Below are positions 1 to 9,084 of a stretch of 64,000 nt of DNA, in pieces. Below the pieces are notes generated by a model, which did no database searches, was not told the DNA's origin, and saw only the letters and a list, made by a program, of their open reading frames with translations. The position numbers were made by a program, and so were the translations under genes. Source of the DNA: Fodinisporobacter ferrooxydans (GTDB lineage: Bacteria > Bacillota > Bacilli > Tumebacillales > MYW30-H2); contig NZ_CP089291.1 in the NCBI RefSeq assembly GCF_022818495.1, positions 496,001-560,000 of the forward strand, in the 5' to 3' direction. The stretch's first letter is position 1, and each line of letters opens with the position of its first letter.

Positions 1-1170
1 AATCATCATGGCCATGCCTTGGCCGCCGCCTACACAGAGTGTGGATATGCCGAACTGTTCCCCTCTTCTCAACATTTCATGAAGTAATGTGACCGTGATT
101 TTTGCACCTGTGGCACCCAGCGGATGACCAAGCGCGATGGCGCCCCCGTTTACATTTGTCTTCTCGATGTCCAATTTCGCCTCGCGAATGACAGCCAAAG
201 ACTGTGAAGCAAACGCTTCATTCAGTTCAATCAACCCGATATCCTGTAAACCCTTCCCCGTTCTTTGCAGCAGACGCTCGATCGCAGGAACGGGGCCAAT
301 TCCCATGATCGTCGGCGAAACGCCTACGGAAACCCAATCCACAATCCTAGCTAATGGCCTCAATCCAAGCTGGTCCGCCTTTGCACGACTCATGACGACA
401 AGCGCTGCGGCACCGTCATTGCGGCCGCATGCGTTGCCGGCAGTTACTGTGCCGTCCTTTTTGAATACAGGTTGAAGTGCAGCGAGTGCTTCCAGCGTGG
501 TGTCACGCGGATGCTCATCTGTATCAAACAATATGGTTTCTTTGCGGATTTTCACAGGAACCGGAACGATTTCTTCTTTGAATTTACCTGATTCAATCGC
601 TGCTTTTGCCCGTTTTTGGCTTTGCAGTGCAAATGCATCCTGATCCTGCCGATCGATTGCAAAGCGTTCTGCCACGTTTTCAGCCGTTATTCCCATGCCT
701 AACTGTTCACCATACCGTTCATGCGGCTGATGTCCGGCTTCCGTATTCGAATCCACCAAATACGGGTTGCCCTCTCCAAACCGGGAATTCCTGAGATACA
801 TGGGGGCACGGCTCATATTTTCCGTACCGCCTGTTACAATCACGTCAGCCATTCCGAAAGCAATTTGCTGGACGGCAGATCCAATGGCCTGCATGCCGGA
901 AGCACACAGCCGGTTGATGGTGAACGCCGGAGCAGTTTCCGGAATGCCGGCGCGCAGGGCGGCAACTCTGGCCACATTCGAGGATTCGGTGCTTTGGCGG
1001 ACTTCACCGAGTATCACTTCATCGACCGCTTCTTTTTCAATACCAGCCCGGCGAATCGCTTCCCCGACGGCAATGGCGGCAAGATGCCCCGAATTTATGC
1101 CTTTCAACGCGCCTCCGAACCGGCCTACTGCAGTCCGTACAGCGCTTACAATTACCACATCATTGTTCAT
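1..1170 (-). CDS. acetyl-CoA acetyltransferase (thiolase), 3' end cut by the window
   Basis: Thiolase, which cleaves 3-ketoacyl-CoA with CoA to give acetyl-CoA, the last step of beta-oxidation, or runs the reverse condensation. The frame is open from the ATG at 1170 to base 1, giving 390 residues, so only a few C-terminal residues are missing compared with the usual ~393. The nucleophilic cysteine is in NRLCASG (Cys89), the general-base histidine in [11 protein letters not shown] near residue 350, and the second catalytic cysteine in CVGGGQG near 380. A GAGGAG ribosome binding site lies about 12 bases before the start. It is the last gene of the minus-strand fatty-acid operon, about 110 bases after the 3-hydroxyacyl-CoA dehydrogenase. 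Family call is secure; substrate chain length is not determined. Confidence 0.93.
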   Translation of the reverse strand, partial: MNNDVVIVSAVRTAVGRFGGALKGINSGHLAAIAVGEAIRRAGIEKEAVDEVILGEVRQSTESSNVARVAALRAGIPETAPAFTINRLCASGMQAIGSAVQQIAFGMADVIVTGGTENMSRAPMYLRNSRFGEGNPYLVDSNTEAGHQPHERYGEQLGMGITAENVAERFAIDRQDQDAFALQSQKRAKAAIESGKFKEEIVPVPVKIRKETILFDTDEHPRDTTLEALAALQPVFKKDGTVTAGNACGRNDGAAALVVMSRAKADQLGLRPLARIVDWVSVGVSPTIMGIGPVPAIERLLQRTGKGLQDIGLIELNEAFASQSLAVIREAKLDIEKTNVNGGAIALGHPLGATGAKITVTLLHEMLRRGEQFGISTLCVGGGQGMAMMI

Positions 1171-1283
1171 GCGTTTTACCCGCTCCTCGTAAAGCTTGAC
1201 CGATGGGATTTCTCTTTGTTTTTATTTTGAAACTATTTTCTACCATTTGCAACTCTGCTGATGACTTGCCGATTCATAGATAT

Positions 1284-2138
1284 CTATTTGGTATATTCAT
1301 AGAATCCCCGCCCCGTTTTCTTGCCGAGACGTCCTGCCTTTACATATTTCACAAGAATTGGCGAAGGGCGATATTTTTCACCTAATTGTTTGTATAAATA
1401 CTCCATATTTCGCAAACGGGTGTCCAAGCCTACCAAATCCGCCAATTCTAACGGGCCCATCGGATGATTCAGTCCCAATTTCAACGCTTTATCGATGTCT
1501 GCAACGGAAGCGACACCTTCCATCAACATATTCATCGCTTCGTTGCCAATCAGGCAATTCATCCGGCTTGTGACAAAACCGGGAAATTCATGGATCTCAA
1601 CGCTTTCCTTGCCCATTGCCGCCGCAACACGTCTGGTAATTTCCACGGTTTGATCGGAAGTATCGAGACCCCGAACGATCTCCACCAATTTCATCTTGTG
1701 CACAGGGTTAAAAAAATGCATGGCAACGCACTTTTCGGGCCTCGTTGTCGATGCGGCTATTTCCGTCGGACTCATGGTGGACGTGTTGGTTGCCAAAATT
1801 GCATGATGCGGCGCAAACAAGCCTAATTGCTTGAAAATTTCTGTTTTCAGTTCCATCAGTTCAAGTACCGCTTCTATCACAAAATCAGCTTCTTTGACGG
1901 CATTTTGCAAATCATCCGTATACGCAAGATTTTCTAATGCAACATTCCGTTGGTCAGATTGAATGTACCCTTTCCCCACACTCGCATTGAGTTCTGCCGC
2001 AATATATTGTTCCGCTTTTTCCAATGCGTCTTGAGATACATCCTGTAAAGTGACATGATATCCTGAAAGAGCTGCCGTATAAGCGATGCCCCTTCCCATA
2101 ACGCCACCGCCGATGACAGCGATGCGACGAATATCCAT
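1284..2138 (-). CDS. 3-hydroxyacyl-CoA / 3-hydroxybutyryl-CoA dehydrogenase
   Basis: NAD-dependent dehydrogenase oxidising 3-hydroxyacyl-CoA to 3-ketoacyl-CoA. The protein is 284 residues, the normal length for the single-function HBD family. The Rossmann motif GGGVMGRGIA is at residues 9-18, the family signature HFFNPVHKMKLVEI with the catalytic histidine near 140, and the C-terminal helical domain contains GLNHPMGPLELADLVGLD. I chose the ATG at 2138 because AGGGGTGATC sits just upstream and the protein then begins immediately before the Rossmann fold; an upstream in-frame ATG at 2210 would add 24 unconserved residues. It lies between thioesterase and thiolase genes in the operon. Confidence 0.93.
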   Translation of the reverse strand: MDIRRIAVIGGGVMGRGIAYTAALSGYHVTLQDVSQDALEKAEQYIAAELNASVGKGYIQSDQRNVALENLAYTDDLQNAVKEADFVIEAVLELMELKTEIFKQLGLFAPHHAILATNTSTMSPTEIAASTTRPEKCVAMHFFNPVHKMKLVEIVRGLDTSDQTVEITRRVAAAMGKESVEIHEFPGFVTSRMNCLIGNEAMNMLMEGVASVADIDKALKLGLNHPMGPLELADLVGLDTRLRNMEYLYKQLGEKYRPSPILVKYVKAGRLGKKTGRGFYEYTK

Positions 2139-2221
2139 AGCCTGATCACCCCTTTTCTTGCTTCCCTTCGAAATAATATGTGATGTCGTTTGGTTTTCGT
2201 ACTTCGGCATGACACCCTCCG

Positions 2222-2644
2222 TTACCTTTTTTTCAGGATCATAAATGTAGCGGTTCCGATCGCGGTAAGAGTTCCTTCCGAATCAAACACTTCCGCTTGC
2301 CCGACTGCCAATGTTCCACCGCGATAGGTAAGTTTGGACTTGGCAATCAAATACTCCCCTTTGGCAGGCCGAATATAATTTACCTTCAACTCAACGGTAG
2401 CCGAACCCAACTCATCCGTAAGCGTCGACCGCACGGCGGAACCGATGACTCCGTCGATGAGCGTGGCAAGCACCCCTCCGTGAACGACTCCTCTTCTTTG
2501 CAGCAAATCAGGGGTTATATCGATTCGCAATTCTGCATATCCATCCTCAATTTTCAGTTCCCGCATCCCGATATAATCCCAAAAAGGGCTCATTCCCGGT
2601 TCCGTTTTCCTCACAACAATCTTCCTTTCTGCGATTCTATTCAT
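2222..2644 (-). CDS. PaaI-family hotdog thioesterase
   Basis: Hotdog-fold acyl-CoA thioesterase of about 140 residues. The signature VVHGGVLATLIDGVIGSA carries the HGG and the acidic residue used by PaaI/YdiI-type enzymes. Such enzymes release CoA from stalled or dead-end acyl-CoA. The start at 2644 overlaps the stop of the upstream enoyl-CoA hydratase gene by 8 bases (translational coupling) and is preceded by GGAAGTGG. Longer in-frame starts would lie inside the hydratase gene. Within a fatty-acid operon it probably prevents CoA sequestration; the substrate is inference. Confidence 0.85.
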   Translation of the reverse strand: MNRIAERKIVVRKTEPGMSPFWDYIGMRELKIEDGYAELRIDITPDLLQRRGVVHGGVLATLIDGVIGSAVRSTLTDELGSATVELKVNYIRPAKGEYLIAKSKLTYRGGTLAVGQAEVFDSEGTLTAIGTATFMILKKR

Positions 2645-3431
2645 TTTTTCCACTTCCAAAAGCGGGGAGGCGTTTTTGTCGAAATGCAAGCAAACCTTCT
2701 TGATGATCTTCTGTCTGCATGCATAGCGCTTGCGCAAACCGCTCGTATTCGAGCATTTCATCCAGTGAACATTGGGAAGAACGATGAATCAGCATTTTCG
2801 CCATCCCGATGGCAACACTCGGACCTGCAGCCAATGACCTGGCATATTCAGCAACGCTGGACTGCAACCGTTCATCATCGACGACAAAAGTTGCCAGGCC
2901 CATCCGTTCCGCTTCCTCGGCAGTCAACATTCTTCCCGTAAATATCAAATCCTTTGCCTTGCCTGGCCCGATCAGACGCGGCAGGAAATAGGTGCCGCCG
3001 CCATCAGGGATTAGGCCGACATTGCGGAAGCTTTGACAAAACTTGGCGCTTTTCGCAGCAAATACAATATCGCATGCTAAGGCAAGATTGCATCCCGCCC
3101 CGGTGGCATAGCCGTTGACCGCCGCAATGATCGGCTTTTCCATTGCAGTAATCAATGAAACAATCGTCCCGATCTGGCTCATATGCTGATGCGCCGCAAC
3201 CGCATCCATTCCGCCAAATCCGTTTAAATCCCCTCCGGCACAAAAAGCTTTTCCCGCTCCCGTGAGCACAATCGCTTTTACCGAATCATCTGTCTGGGCT
3301 TCTCTCAGGCAATCCATGATTTCCTGTTTGATTGTTGACGAAAGTACATTCAAACGGTCATGACGGTTGAAAGTTATCGTCAGAACCCCATTGTCCTCAT
3401 ACGCCAGCAATTCCTTATAATCTGACCGCAT
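2637..3431 (-). CDS. enoyl-CoA hydratase/isomerase family protein
   Basis: Crotonase-fold enzyme of 264 residues, expected to hydrate trans-2-enoyl-CoA. Visible features are the CoA-binding GKAFCAGGDLNGFG segment near residue 65, the oxyanion-hole region AAVNGYATGAGCNLALACD near 105 and the VGLIPDGGGTYFLPRLIG segment near 140. The second oxyanion glycine is present. Position 140 carries the D-G-G-G form found in PaaG/isomerase-like members rather than the E of classic hydratases, so isomerase activity is possible. The ATG at 3431 has AGGAGGTG 11 bases upstream. A tandem 21-bp repeat lies directly upstream of this ribosome binding site. Confidence 0.9.
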   Translation of the reverse strand: MRSDYKELLAYEDNGVLTITFNRHDRLNVLSSTIKQEIMDCLREAQTDDSVKAIVLTGAGKAFCAGGDLNGFGGMDAVAAHQHMSQIGTIVSLITAMEKPIIAAVNGYATGAGCNLALACDIVFAAKSAKFCQSFRNVGLIPDGGGTYFLPRLIGPGKAKDLIFTGRMLTAEEAERMGLATFVVDDERLQSSVAEYARSLAAGPSVAIGMAKMLIHRSSQCSLDEMLEYERFAQALCMQTEDHQEGLLAFRQKRLPAFGSGKNE

Positions 3432-3451
3432 CGGCTTACTTCCACCTCCTC

Positions 3452-3493
3452 TTCTCGAAGTCACAGCATGCATTCTCGAAGTCTCAGCATGCA
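3452..3493. repeat. tandem 21-bp direct repeat upstream of the hydratase gene
   Basis: Two adjacent copies of a 21-bp unit (3452-3472 and 3473-3493) beginning TTCTCGAAGT and ending CAGCATGCA, with one mismatch. They lie in the 118-bp gap between the acyl-CoA synthetase-like and hydratase genes, just before the ribosome binding site. No function is evident; slippage could create length variation here. Confidence 0.8.
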
Positions 3494-3549
3494 GCTGCAG
3501 CGGTGTACTCTACTATCATTTTACAATTTTTGTAGAGATGCTGAGAAAT

Positions 3550-5712
3550 TTATTTGTTGATCAGATTTATCAGAATTTCTTCTTTCCCATATTGATGCAT
3601 TCCGAACTCAACCAAGTACTTCATGACTTTCACGACTCGATCGGGTGTCGGGAATACGGGAACTTGATGTTCGCGAAAGTACTGAAGTGCCTGGGGCGCC
3701 AAAAAGTCCGCTCCCAGCCTGCCGACTAAAATCGGCTTGTCTGCTTGATCCCTGACCTCGACAATGGCCCTCGCTACGACAGAAGCAACCGGATCGGCCG
3801 ATGTCGTCAGCATGATCAAGAGTGCATCCACATTCGGATCCGCTACGACGGCCTGAAGCACCCGCTTAAACATATCGGGCTTCGAAAGCAATTCTGCCGT
3901 GACGTCGACAGGATTTTGCACAGCGCCAAATGGAGGAATACATTCGGCAATGACTTGCTGTGTGCCCGTTGACAGTTGCGGAACGTTCAGCCCTATGGCG
4001 CTGCAGCCGTCTGCTATCACGCTGCAAGCTCCACCGGAGGCTGTGACGACACCGATCCGATTTCCTTTTGGAAGTACAGGCATCATAAACCCTCTCGATA
4101 CATCAATCAGTTCCGATACGTTTTCTACACGGATCGCTCCGACTTTTGCGAAAACACATTGATACGCCTGATCATTTCCCGCCAATGCGCCTGTATGAGA
4201 TTGCACGGCACGTTGACCGACTTCGGATATCCCCGTTTTATATAGAACAAGGGGCTTCCTTGCTTGTCGTGCAGCTTCAGCGGCATCGATAAACGCGGAT
4301 CCGTCTTTAATGCCTTCGATAAATGCGGTTATGACTTTTGTTTCGGGGTCGTCCACCAAAAATTTGATGAAATCAGGTATGGCCATATCCGCTTCGTTTC
4401 CGACGCTAATCCATCGGCTGAATCCGACCCCTTGTTCCCATGCTCTGCTCAACAACGCACTCCCCATTGCGCCGCTTTGCGAAACAAAGCCGATCGGGCC
4501 GGAAATGGGATGATCCGTTTGCAAAGCCATTCCGAAAGCGGTATACGTATTCAGTATCGGGCTGGCGATGCCGATCGAGTTTGGCCCACACAAACTGATG
4601 CCGCCCCGGTCTGCAATTTCGGTAATTTTTTGCTGGAGCAGTTGTCCTTCCCATCCGATTTCAGCAAAACCTGAAGAATAGATAATCGCTGCCTTGATCC
4701 CTTTTCGGATACAAGATTCAAGCACTTCCGGCGTTTGTTCCGCCCGCACGATAATGCAAGCCAGATCAATCGTCTCCGGAATTGCCTCCAACGAAGGAAA
4801 ACATGGATATCCCAATATCTCTTCAGCACCGGGGTTCACAGGATACAGTTTTCCTTTGTACCCGTGCTTTACAATATAATGAAACAATCTTCCCCCATTT
4901 TTCTTAACATTGCTGGATGCACCAATTACCGCAATCGATTTGGGGTTGAACATTTTATCAAGATACCTTTGTTTTATCCTGTTTGCAGGCGTATTCTGCC
5001 GGCTTTTTTCCAGCAGAATGCGAACATCCGAAATCGCAATTCCATGCTCATACACAAAGACCGGATTCAAATCCACTTCTTTTATTTGAGGCAGTTCTGA
5101 ACAAAGTGTATTGAGCTTCATCAGCAGTTGAATAACCGATGCTTCATCAAGGGGGTTAGCCCCTCTGTACCCGGAAAGCAGAGGATAGATCTTCATTTGC
5201 TGCAGCATGCTTCCGGCTTCAACCTCGTTTATCGGCAACAGGCGCATCGAAAAATCCTTGAGCAATTCTACGGTGGTGCCGCCGGCACCTACAAACGCCA
5301 TATGACCGAATACCGGATCGCGGTTGACGCCTACAATCAGTTCCAAACCCTTCGGCTGCATTTTCTGCACCAATACTCCATGAATAATCGCTGCAGAATT
5401 GTATTGCCGGGCATTGCGAAGTAAAAGGCCAAACGTGTCTTTGGCATCGGAATCATTTTGGATCCCCAACACCACTCCCCCCACATCGCTTTTATGAAGA
5501 ATTTGCGGCGACATAATTTTCATGACTACCGGATAGCCGATTTGACGAGAATACTGGACTGCTTCATCCTCTGTTGTTGCCAAATAACCTTCAACGACAG
5601 GGAAACCCAAATCGGCAAGTTGTTTTGTACCTTGATATTCAGTCATTGCTACAGGAGCGTCCCCTATTTTACATTGTTCCATTAATTCCGCCCATTCACG
5701 GACTACATTCAT
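3550..5712 (-). CDS. ADP-forming acyl-CoA synthetase family protein (beta-alpha order)
   Basis: A 720-residue nucleoside-diphosphate-forming acyl-CoA synthetase/ligase. Residues ~10-225 are an ATP-grasp (beta) domain with PVVMKIMSP and HKSDVGGVVLG. Residues ~255-345 are a CoA-binding Rossmann domain (SIAVIGASSN). The rest is the pair of succinyl-CoA-ligase-like domains with LCGPNSIGI, SQSGAMG and the phosphohistidine motif SHTGALAGND (His506). All catalytic signatures look intact. The ATP-grasp half precedes the CoA-binding half, the reverse of E. coli Pat and most fused ACD proteins. Placed 20 bases after the acyl-CoA dehydrogenase gene, it probably activates the fatty or branched acid fed to this operon. 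Confidence 0.87.
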   Translation of the reverse strand: MNVVREWAELMEQCKIGDAPVAMTEYQGTKQLADLGFPVVEGYLATTEDEAVQYSRQIGYPVVMKIMSPQILHKSDVGGVVLGIQNDSDAKDTFGLLLRNARQYNSAAIIHGVLVQKMQPKGLELIVGVNRDPVFGHMAFVGAGGTTVELLKDFSMRLLPINEVEAGSMLQQMKIYPLLSGYRGANPLDEASVIQLLMKLNTLCSELPQIKEVDLNPVFVYEHGIAISDVRILLEKSRQNTPANRIKQRYLDKMFNPKSIAVIGASSNVKKNGGRLFHYIVKHGYKGKLYPVNPGAEEILGYPCFPSLEAIPETIDLACIIVRAEQTPEVLESCIRKGIKAAIIYSSGFAEIGWEGQLLQQKITEIADRGGISLCGPNSIGIASPILNTYTAFGMALQTDHPISGPIGFVSQSGAMGSALLSRAWEQGVGFSRWISVGNEADMAIPDFIKFLVDDPETKVITAFIEGIKDGSAFIDAAEAARQARKPLVLYKTGISEVGQRAVQSHTGALAGNDQAYQCVFAKVGAIRVENVSELIDVSRGFMMPVLPKGNRIGVVTASGGACSVIADGCSAIGLNVPQLSTGTQQVIAECIPPFGAVQNPVDVTAELLSKPDMFKRVLQAVVADPNVDALLIMLTTSADPVASVVARAIVEVRDQADKPILVGRLGADFLAPQALQYFREHQVPVFPTPDRVVKVMKYLVEFGMHQYGKEEILINLINK

Positions 5713-5732
5713 GGTTCCGGACCCTCCCTTCG

Positions 5733-6890
5733 CTATTTCGCCTTTGGCGGCCTTTGACTGAAACTGCGTTCAAAGATGCCTTCTGCAATTTTGTTTTTGA
5801 GGATCTCAATGGTTCCCCCTGCAATCATCCACCCACGGATCCGCCGAAATAAATATTCAATCGGGTATTCGGTCGAATATCCGTAGCCGCCAAAAATTTG
5901 CAGGGCTTCGTTTACGACTTCAAAGGCAGACTGATTCGCAAACGCTTTCGCCATCGCCGTATCCATCGCCGTTGGCGGCTGTTTCTCCGCATTTGCCGCG
6001 GCACGGTAAATCATCAGTCTGGCAGCTTCCAGCTTGATTTTCATTTCGGCAAATTTCCACTGCAGTCCTTGGAATTCACAGAGGGGACGATCAAATTGCC
6101 GTCTGACCTTGGCGTGTTCAACCGCCATATCGAATGCAGCCTGTGCCAGTGAAAGCGAGCGAATTGCGTTGCCTAACCGCTCAATATTGAAAACAGGAAA
6201 CAGCTTGCGGAAACCATCTTCCCGCACCAATATGTTCTCGACGGGTACCTCGCAATTGTCAAAATACAAAGCACAGTGCGCTTCCCCTGACATATGACGC
6301 TCCAGTTTTCCCACGGTAAATCCTGGCGCCCCCCGTTCCACAAGAATCGCCCCGGAAGAGCGCACATCGTTCCCGAAGCGTACCCAAACCACATAGTACG
6401 AATTGAACGGCCCGTTTGTATTGAAGATTTTGCTTCCGTTTATGACCACTTTGTCCCCATCAATACGCGCGGTCGTCCTCAGATCAGTGGAAGCAGATCC
6501 GGCATCCGGCTCGCTCATCGCGGCGGATATCATCTTTTCTCCACCAAGAATTGTTGGAAGAATCCGTTTTTTCAAAGCGGGAGAACCATATGCAGCTAAC
6601 TGCCGAATCCCCCCAAAATTCCCCACCTGAATCATATCGGCAGTATGTGGACAAATTTGTGCGACAGCTTCCATCACTAACAGCGCGTCAAACAAGGTTC
6701 CCCCGGCTCCCCCGTCCTCTTCCGGAACGGTAATTCCAAGCAACCCATGGTGTGCCAATATTTTTGCATGTTCAAACGGCGGCTCCCCTTTTTCATCCCA
6801 AGTGAATGCCTTTTCTGCAAATTTTGCTTTCGCCAGATCCCTCGCAAATTTTTGCAATTCCTTTTGTTCATTTGTCAATTGAAAATCCAT
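5733..6890 (-). CDS. acyl-CoA dehydrogenase
   Basis: FAD-dependent acyl-CoA dehydrogenase of 385 residues, introducing the 2,3 double bond and passing electrons to ETF. Flavin/substrate segment MSEPDAGSASTDLRTTA lies near residue 125 and the C-terminal family block FGGYGYSTEYPIEYLFRRIRG near 345. The usual catalytic glutamate of the YEGT motif is replaced (IAGGTIEIL). A glutamate in ERL near residue 240 is where isovaleryl-CoA and long-chain dehydrogenases carry their base. The start at 6890 follows GGAGAGGGAAAA; the upstream in-frame start at 6938 would add 16 residues. First gene of the operon, downstream of a sigma-54 promoter. Confidence 0.93.
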   Translation of the reverse strand: MDFQLTNEQKELQKFARDLAKAKFAEKAFTWDEKGEPPFEHAKILAHHGLLGITVPEEDGGAGGTLFDALLVMEAVAQICPHTADMIQVGNFGGIRQLAAYGSPALKKRILPTILGGEKMISAAMSEPDAGSASTDLRTTARIDGDKVVINGSKIFNTNGPFNSYYVVWVRFGNDVRSSGAILVERGAPGFTVGKLERHMSGEAHCALYFDNCEVPVENILVREDGFRKLFPVFNIERLGNAIRSLSLAQAAFDMAVEHAKVRRQFDRPLCEFQGLQWKFAEMKIKLEAARLMIYRAAANAEKQPPTAMDTAMAKAFANQSAFEVVNEALQIFGGYGYSTEYPIEYLFRRIRGWMIAGGTIEILKNKIAEGIFERSFSQRPPKAK

Positions 6891-6921
6891 TTTTCCCTCT
6901 CCTCTCTGCAACCTATACTTA

Positions 6922-6937
6922 AGCAAGTTTTGTGCCA
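6922..6937 (-). promoter_or_regulatory. sigma-54 (-24/-12) promoter of the beta-oxidation operon
   Basis: Read on the minus strand the site is TGGCACAAAACTTGCT, matching the RpoN consensus TGGCAC-N5-TTGCW with the exact 10-bp spacing between GG and GC. It lies about 32 bases before the acyl-CoA dehydrogenase start. Transcription of the operon would therefore need sigma-54 and an ATP-dependent enhancer-binding protein, which I do not see next to it. Confidence 0.8.
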
Positions 6938-7146
6938 ATATAAAATAGCGTATAGGATTCTATTCATGAATTGCAGACGTGAAGGATTCGTTTTTCATTG
7001 TGTTCAACTTTAGAACGTATTTTTGTTTACTGTTGTTTTTTTATTGAACGATAGTAGCCATTAGCAATCAATGGAGCTTTATCATATATTTTATACGACA
7101 TGTTAATTTATACATATATTTTTCATTACTTCAGGAAAGTAATTCG

Positions 7147-7310
7147 ATTATGTCGGAACAGATCATGTAATTGGCGGGCAAATGGCCGTTGAACATTTGA
7201 TCAAAAAGGGGCACAAAAGAATCGCGTTTCTTGGCAGACCATTCGAGTCATCTGCTTGGAAAGAACGCGAGAAAGGATACTGTAATGCTCTTAAAGAGAC
7301 CGTCAAGCAG
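7147..7310 (+). pseudogene. LacI-family regulator fragment (effector domain)
   Basis: A plus-strand reading frame contains DHVIGGQMAVEHLIKKGHKRIAFLG and then a REKGYCNALKE segment, in pieces typical of the first part of the LacI/GalR periplasmic-binding-protein-like domain. There is no helix-turn-helix upstream, and the frame runs on antisense into the dehydroquinase gene, so only about 55 codons are recognisable. It is probably the relic of the regulator of the neighbouring minus-strand catabolic cluster. Confidence 0.6.
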
Positions 7311-7376
7311 CTCTACCCAATTTCGGTCTCTTGGCAACTCGTTGACGCAACAGGAAAAACAAAACAAACTATTTCG

Positions 7377-7814
7377 CTATTCGATGGCCGCAACGGCTGC
7401 CCGCAGGCCAAGGAGGTAGCTGTCGACCCCAAATCCGCAGATTTGGCCTTTTGCGATTTCAGCAAAAACAGAATGATGCCGAAACTCTTCTCTTGCATGA
7501 ATATTTGACATATGAATCTCAATAATGGGTACCGTGAGAATCGCAAGGGCATCCCGCAAGCCGTAGCTATAATGGGTCCATGCTCCGGCATTGATGATAA
7601 CGGCATCCGTATTCTCGAAAAAGGCCTGATGAATCCGTTCGCACATCTCGCCTTCATGATTGGTCTGAAAACTCTCCACCTCAACACCTAGCTCTTTTGC
7701 AAGCTCATTCAGTCGCTCGTTGATTTGATCAAGTGTAATCGTGCCATATTGCACAGGATCCCTCTTCCCGAACATGTTGTGATTAATTCCGTGCAGCATA
7801 AGAATCTTTTTCAT
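7377..7814 (-). CDS. aroQ: type II 3-dehydroquinate dehydratase
   Basis: Class II dehydroquinase of 145 residues, converting 3-dehydroquinate to 3-dehydroshikimate by trans elimination. Family residues visible are Arg18 and catalytic Tyr23 (RDPVQYG), the NAGAWTHYS loop near 75-83, and catalytic His101 in EIHMSN, followed by REEFRHHS. The N-terminal GPNLN motif is altered to GINHN. A GAGGAGGAG ribosome binding site precedes the ATG. It ends a cluster of Gfo/Idh oxidoreductase, broken MFS transporter and TIM-barrel protein, so a catabolic role (quinate/shikimate-type) is more likely than biosynthesis. A non-homologous type I enzyme lies at 27866-28609. Confidence 0.9.
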   Translation of the reverse strand: MKKILMLHGINHNMFGKRDPVQYGTITLDQINERLNELAKELGVEVESFQTNHEGEMCERIHQAFFENTDAVIINAGAWTHYSYGLRDALAILTVPIIEIHMSNIHAREEFRHHSVFAEIAKGQICGFGVDSYLLGLRAAVAAIE

Positions 7815-7891
7815 TGTATCTCCTCCTCGTCATGTATCGCGCATCGAGTCTGCTTTCCAAATCGAATGTAACTGACTCGTTGCCGCTGTTT

Positions 7892-9064
7892 TTAAAAAGT
7901 AACTTTTCTGCCTTCGCTTGCCGATAGATAGGCTGCGTAAATAACTTTTGTGGTTTCATACGCCAAATCAATGTCCGACAGCGGCTTTCTGCCGTATGCA
8001 GCACACTCTGCAAACTCTTGGAGTTCGAATGTATAGCCCCGCAAAATTTCGTCTGCGACAAACACAGGATTCCATCCTGTCTTTTCCGGCTGCATTTCGG
8101 AAAAATAGACATCATCCAAGCCGTCCTGATCAAGAAAATACGTTTTCAAATTGTCCGCAGGTGTGATATTACACATAATGGCGCCATCATTCGCATAGAT
8201 CTCGACGTAGTTTTTCACTCCGCCTAATACGTTGTCACTTGCCATTACCACAGCTTTTGTTCCATCCGAAAAGGTAATGGTAACATTAGAAAAATCTTCT
8301 ACATCGATTGGATTACTGGTTAGGTGCCTCTTTTCGTGCGCCGTTAATGTCTTACCGATGTTCCCCATATCTGCAGTCACGCTTGTCACCGAAATTTCTT
8401 CATTTCTCGCTTGCGCTTCCACCTGTTTTAACCATAAAACCCCGGAAAGCGGATGACATCCCATTCGAATGAGTGAACCGCCGCCCGTTTTTTCCCACAT
8501 GCCTGCTACCGGTGAAGATGAGCCCCTTAAACTTTCTTCCCCCTTCATAAACAACAGCTTGCTTTTTTTGCTTCGGATAATTTCCGCAGCCTTTACTATG
8601 CTTGGGCAATATATATAGTTTTCAGCATACATAAACATCCTATTGCTCGACTTAACAATTTCCCTGGCTTCTTCTATTTCTTTCAGTACCGTTTCATACA
8701 TTTTGGCTTTGGAAACTTTCATTCCTATCGGTTTCTCATCATCTGCTTCACCGAAATAACCTGTTAATGGTTTTTCACATATCACGTGTTTCCCAGCTTT
8801 TAATGCTTTTAAAGCAAATTTTATGTGTAAATGTGGTGGCGTCACGATATCTATTACATCAATTTCATCATCTTGTAATACCTCGTCAAAATTCGCAGTA
8901 ACTTGTTCGATTCCGTATTTTTTGGCAAACTCTTGCACTTTCTCCACATCAATATCAACTATCGTTTTTAGCCTGACACGTACACCATGCACCTTTGCAT
9001 ATCCATTGGCATGTAAAAAAGCCGCATAGCCGCCGCCTATTAAAGCTATAGTAACAGTTTTCAT
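7892..9064 (-). CDS. Gfo/Idh/MocA-family oxidoreductase
   Basis: NAD(P)-dependent oxidoreductase of 390 residues, acting on sugars, inositols or similar cyclic polyols. The N-terminal Rossmann motif is ALIGGGYAA (residues 7-15), the family EKP motif is in CEKPL near 115 and a C-terminal alpha/beta substrate domain follows. It is somewhat longer than the usual 330-360 residues, with an insertion after the EKP motif (GEADDEKPIGMKVSKA). GGGAGGAACC precedes the start. It lies 20 bases downstream of the MFS relic. By context it may oxidise the compound later handled by the TIM-barrel enzyme and the dehydroquinase; the substrate is unknown. Confidence 0.85.
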   Translation of the reverse strand: MKTVTIALIGGGYAAFLHANGYAKVHGVRVRLKTIVDIDVEKVQEFAKKYGIEQVTANFDEVLQDDEIDVIDIVTPPHLHIKFALKALKAGKHVICEKPLTGYFGEADDEKPIGMKVSKAKMYETVLKEIEEAREIVKSSNRMFMYAENYIYCPSIVKAAEIIRSKKSKLLFMKGEESLRGSSSPVAGMWEKTGGGSLIRMGCHPLSGVLWLKQVEAQARNEEISVTSVTADMGNIGKTLTAHEKRHLTSNPIDVEDFSNVTITFSDGTKAVVMASDNVLGGVKNYVEIYANDGAIMCNITPADNLKTYFLDQDGLDDVYFSEMQPEKTGWNPVFVADEILRGYTFELQEFAECAAYGRKPLSDIDLAYETTKVIYAAYLSASEGRKVTF

Positions 9065-9084
9065 AATGGTTCCTCCCGCTTCTA

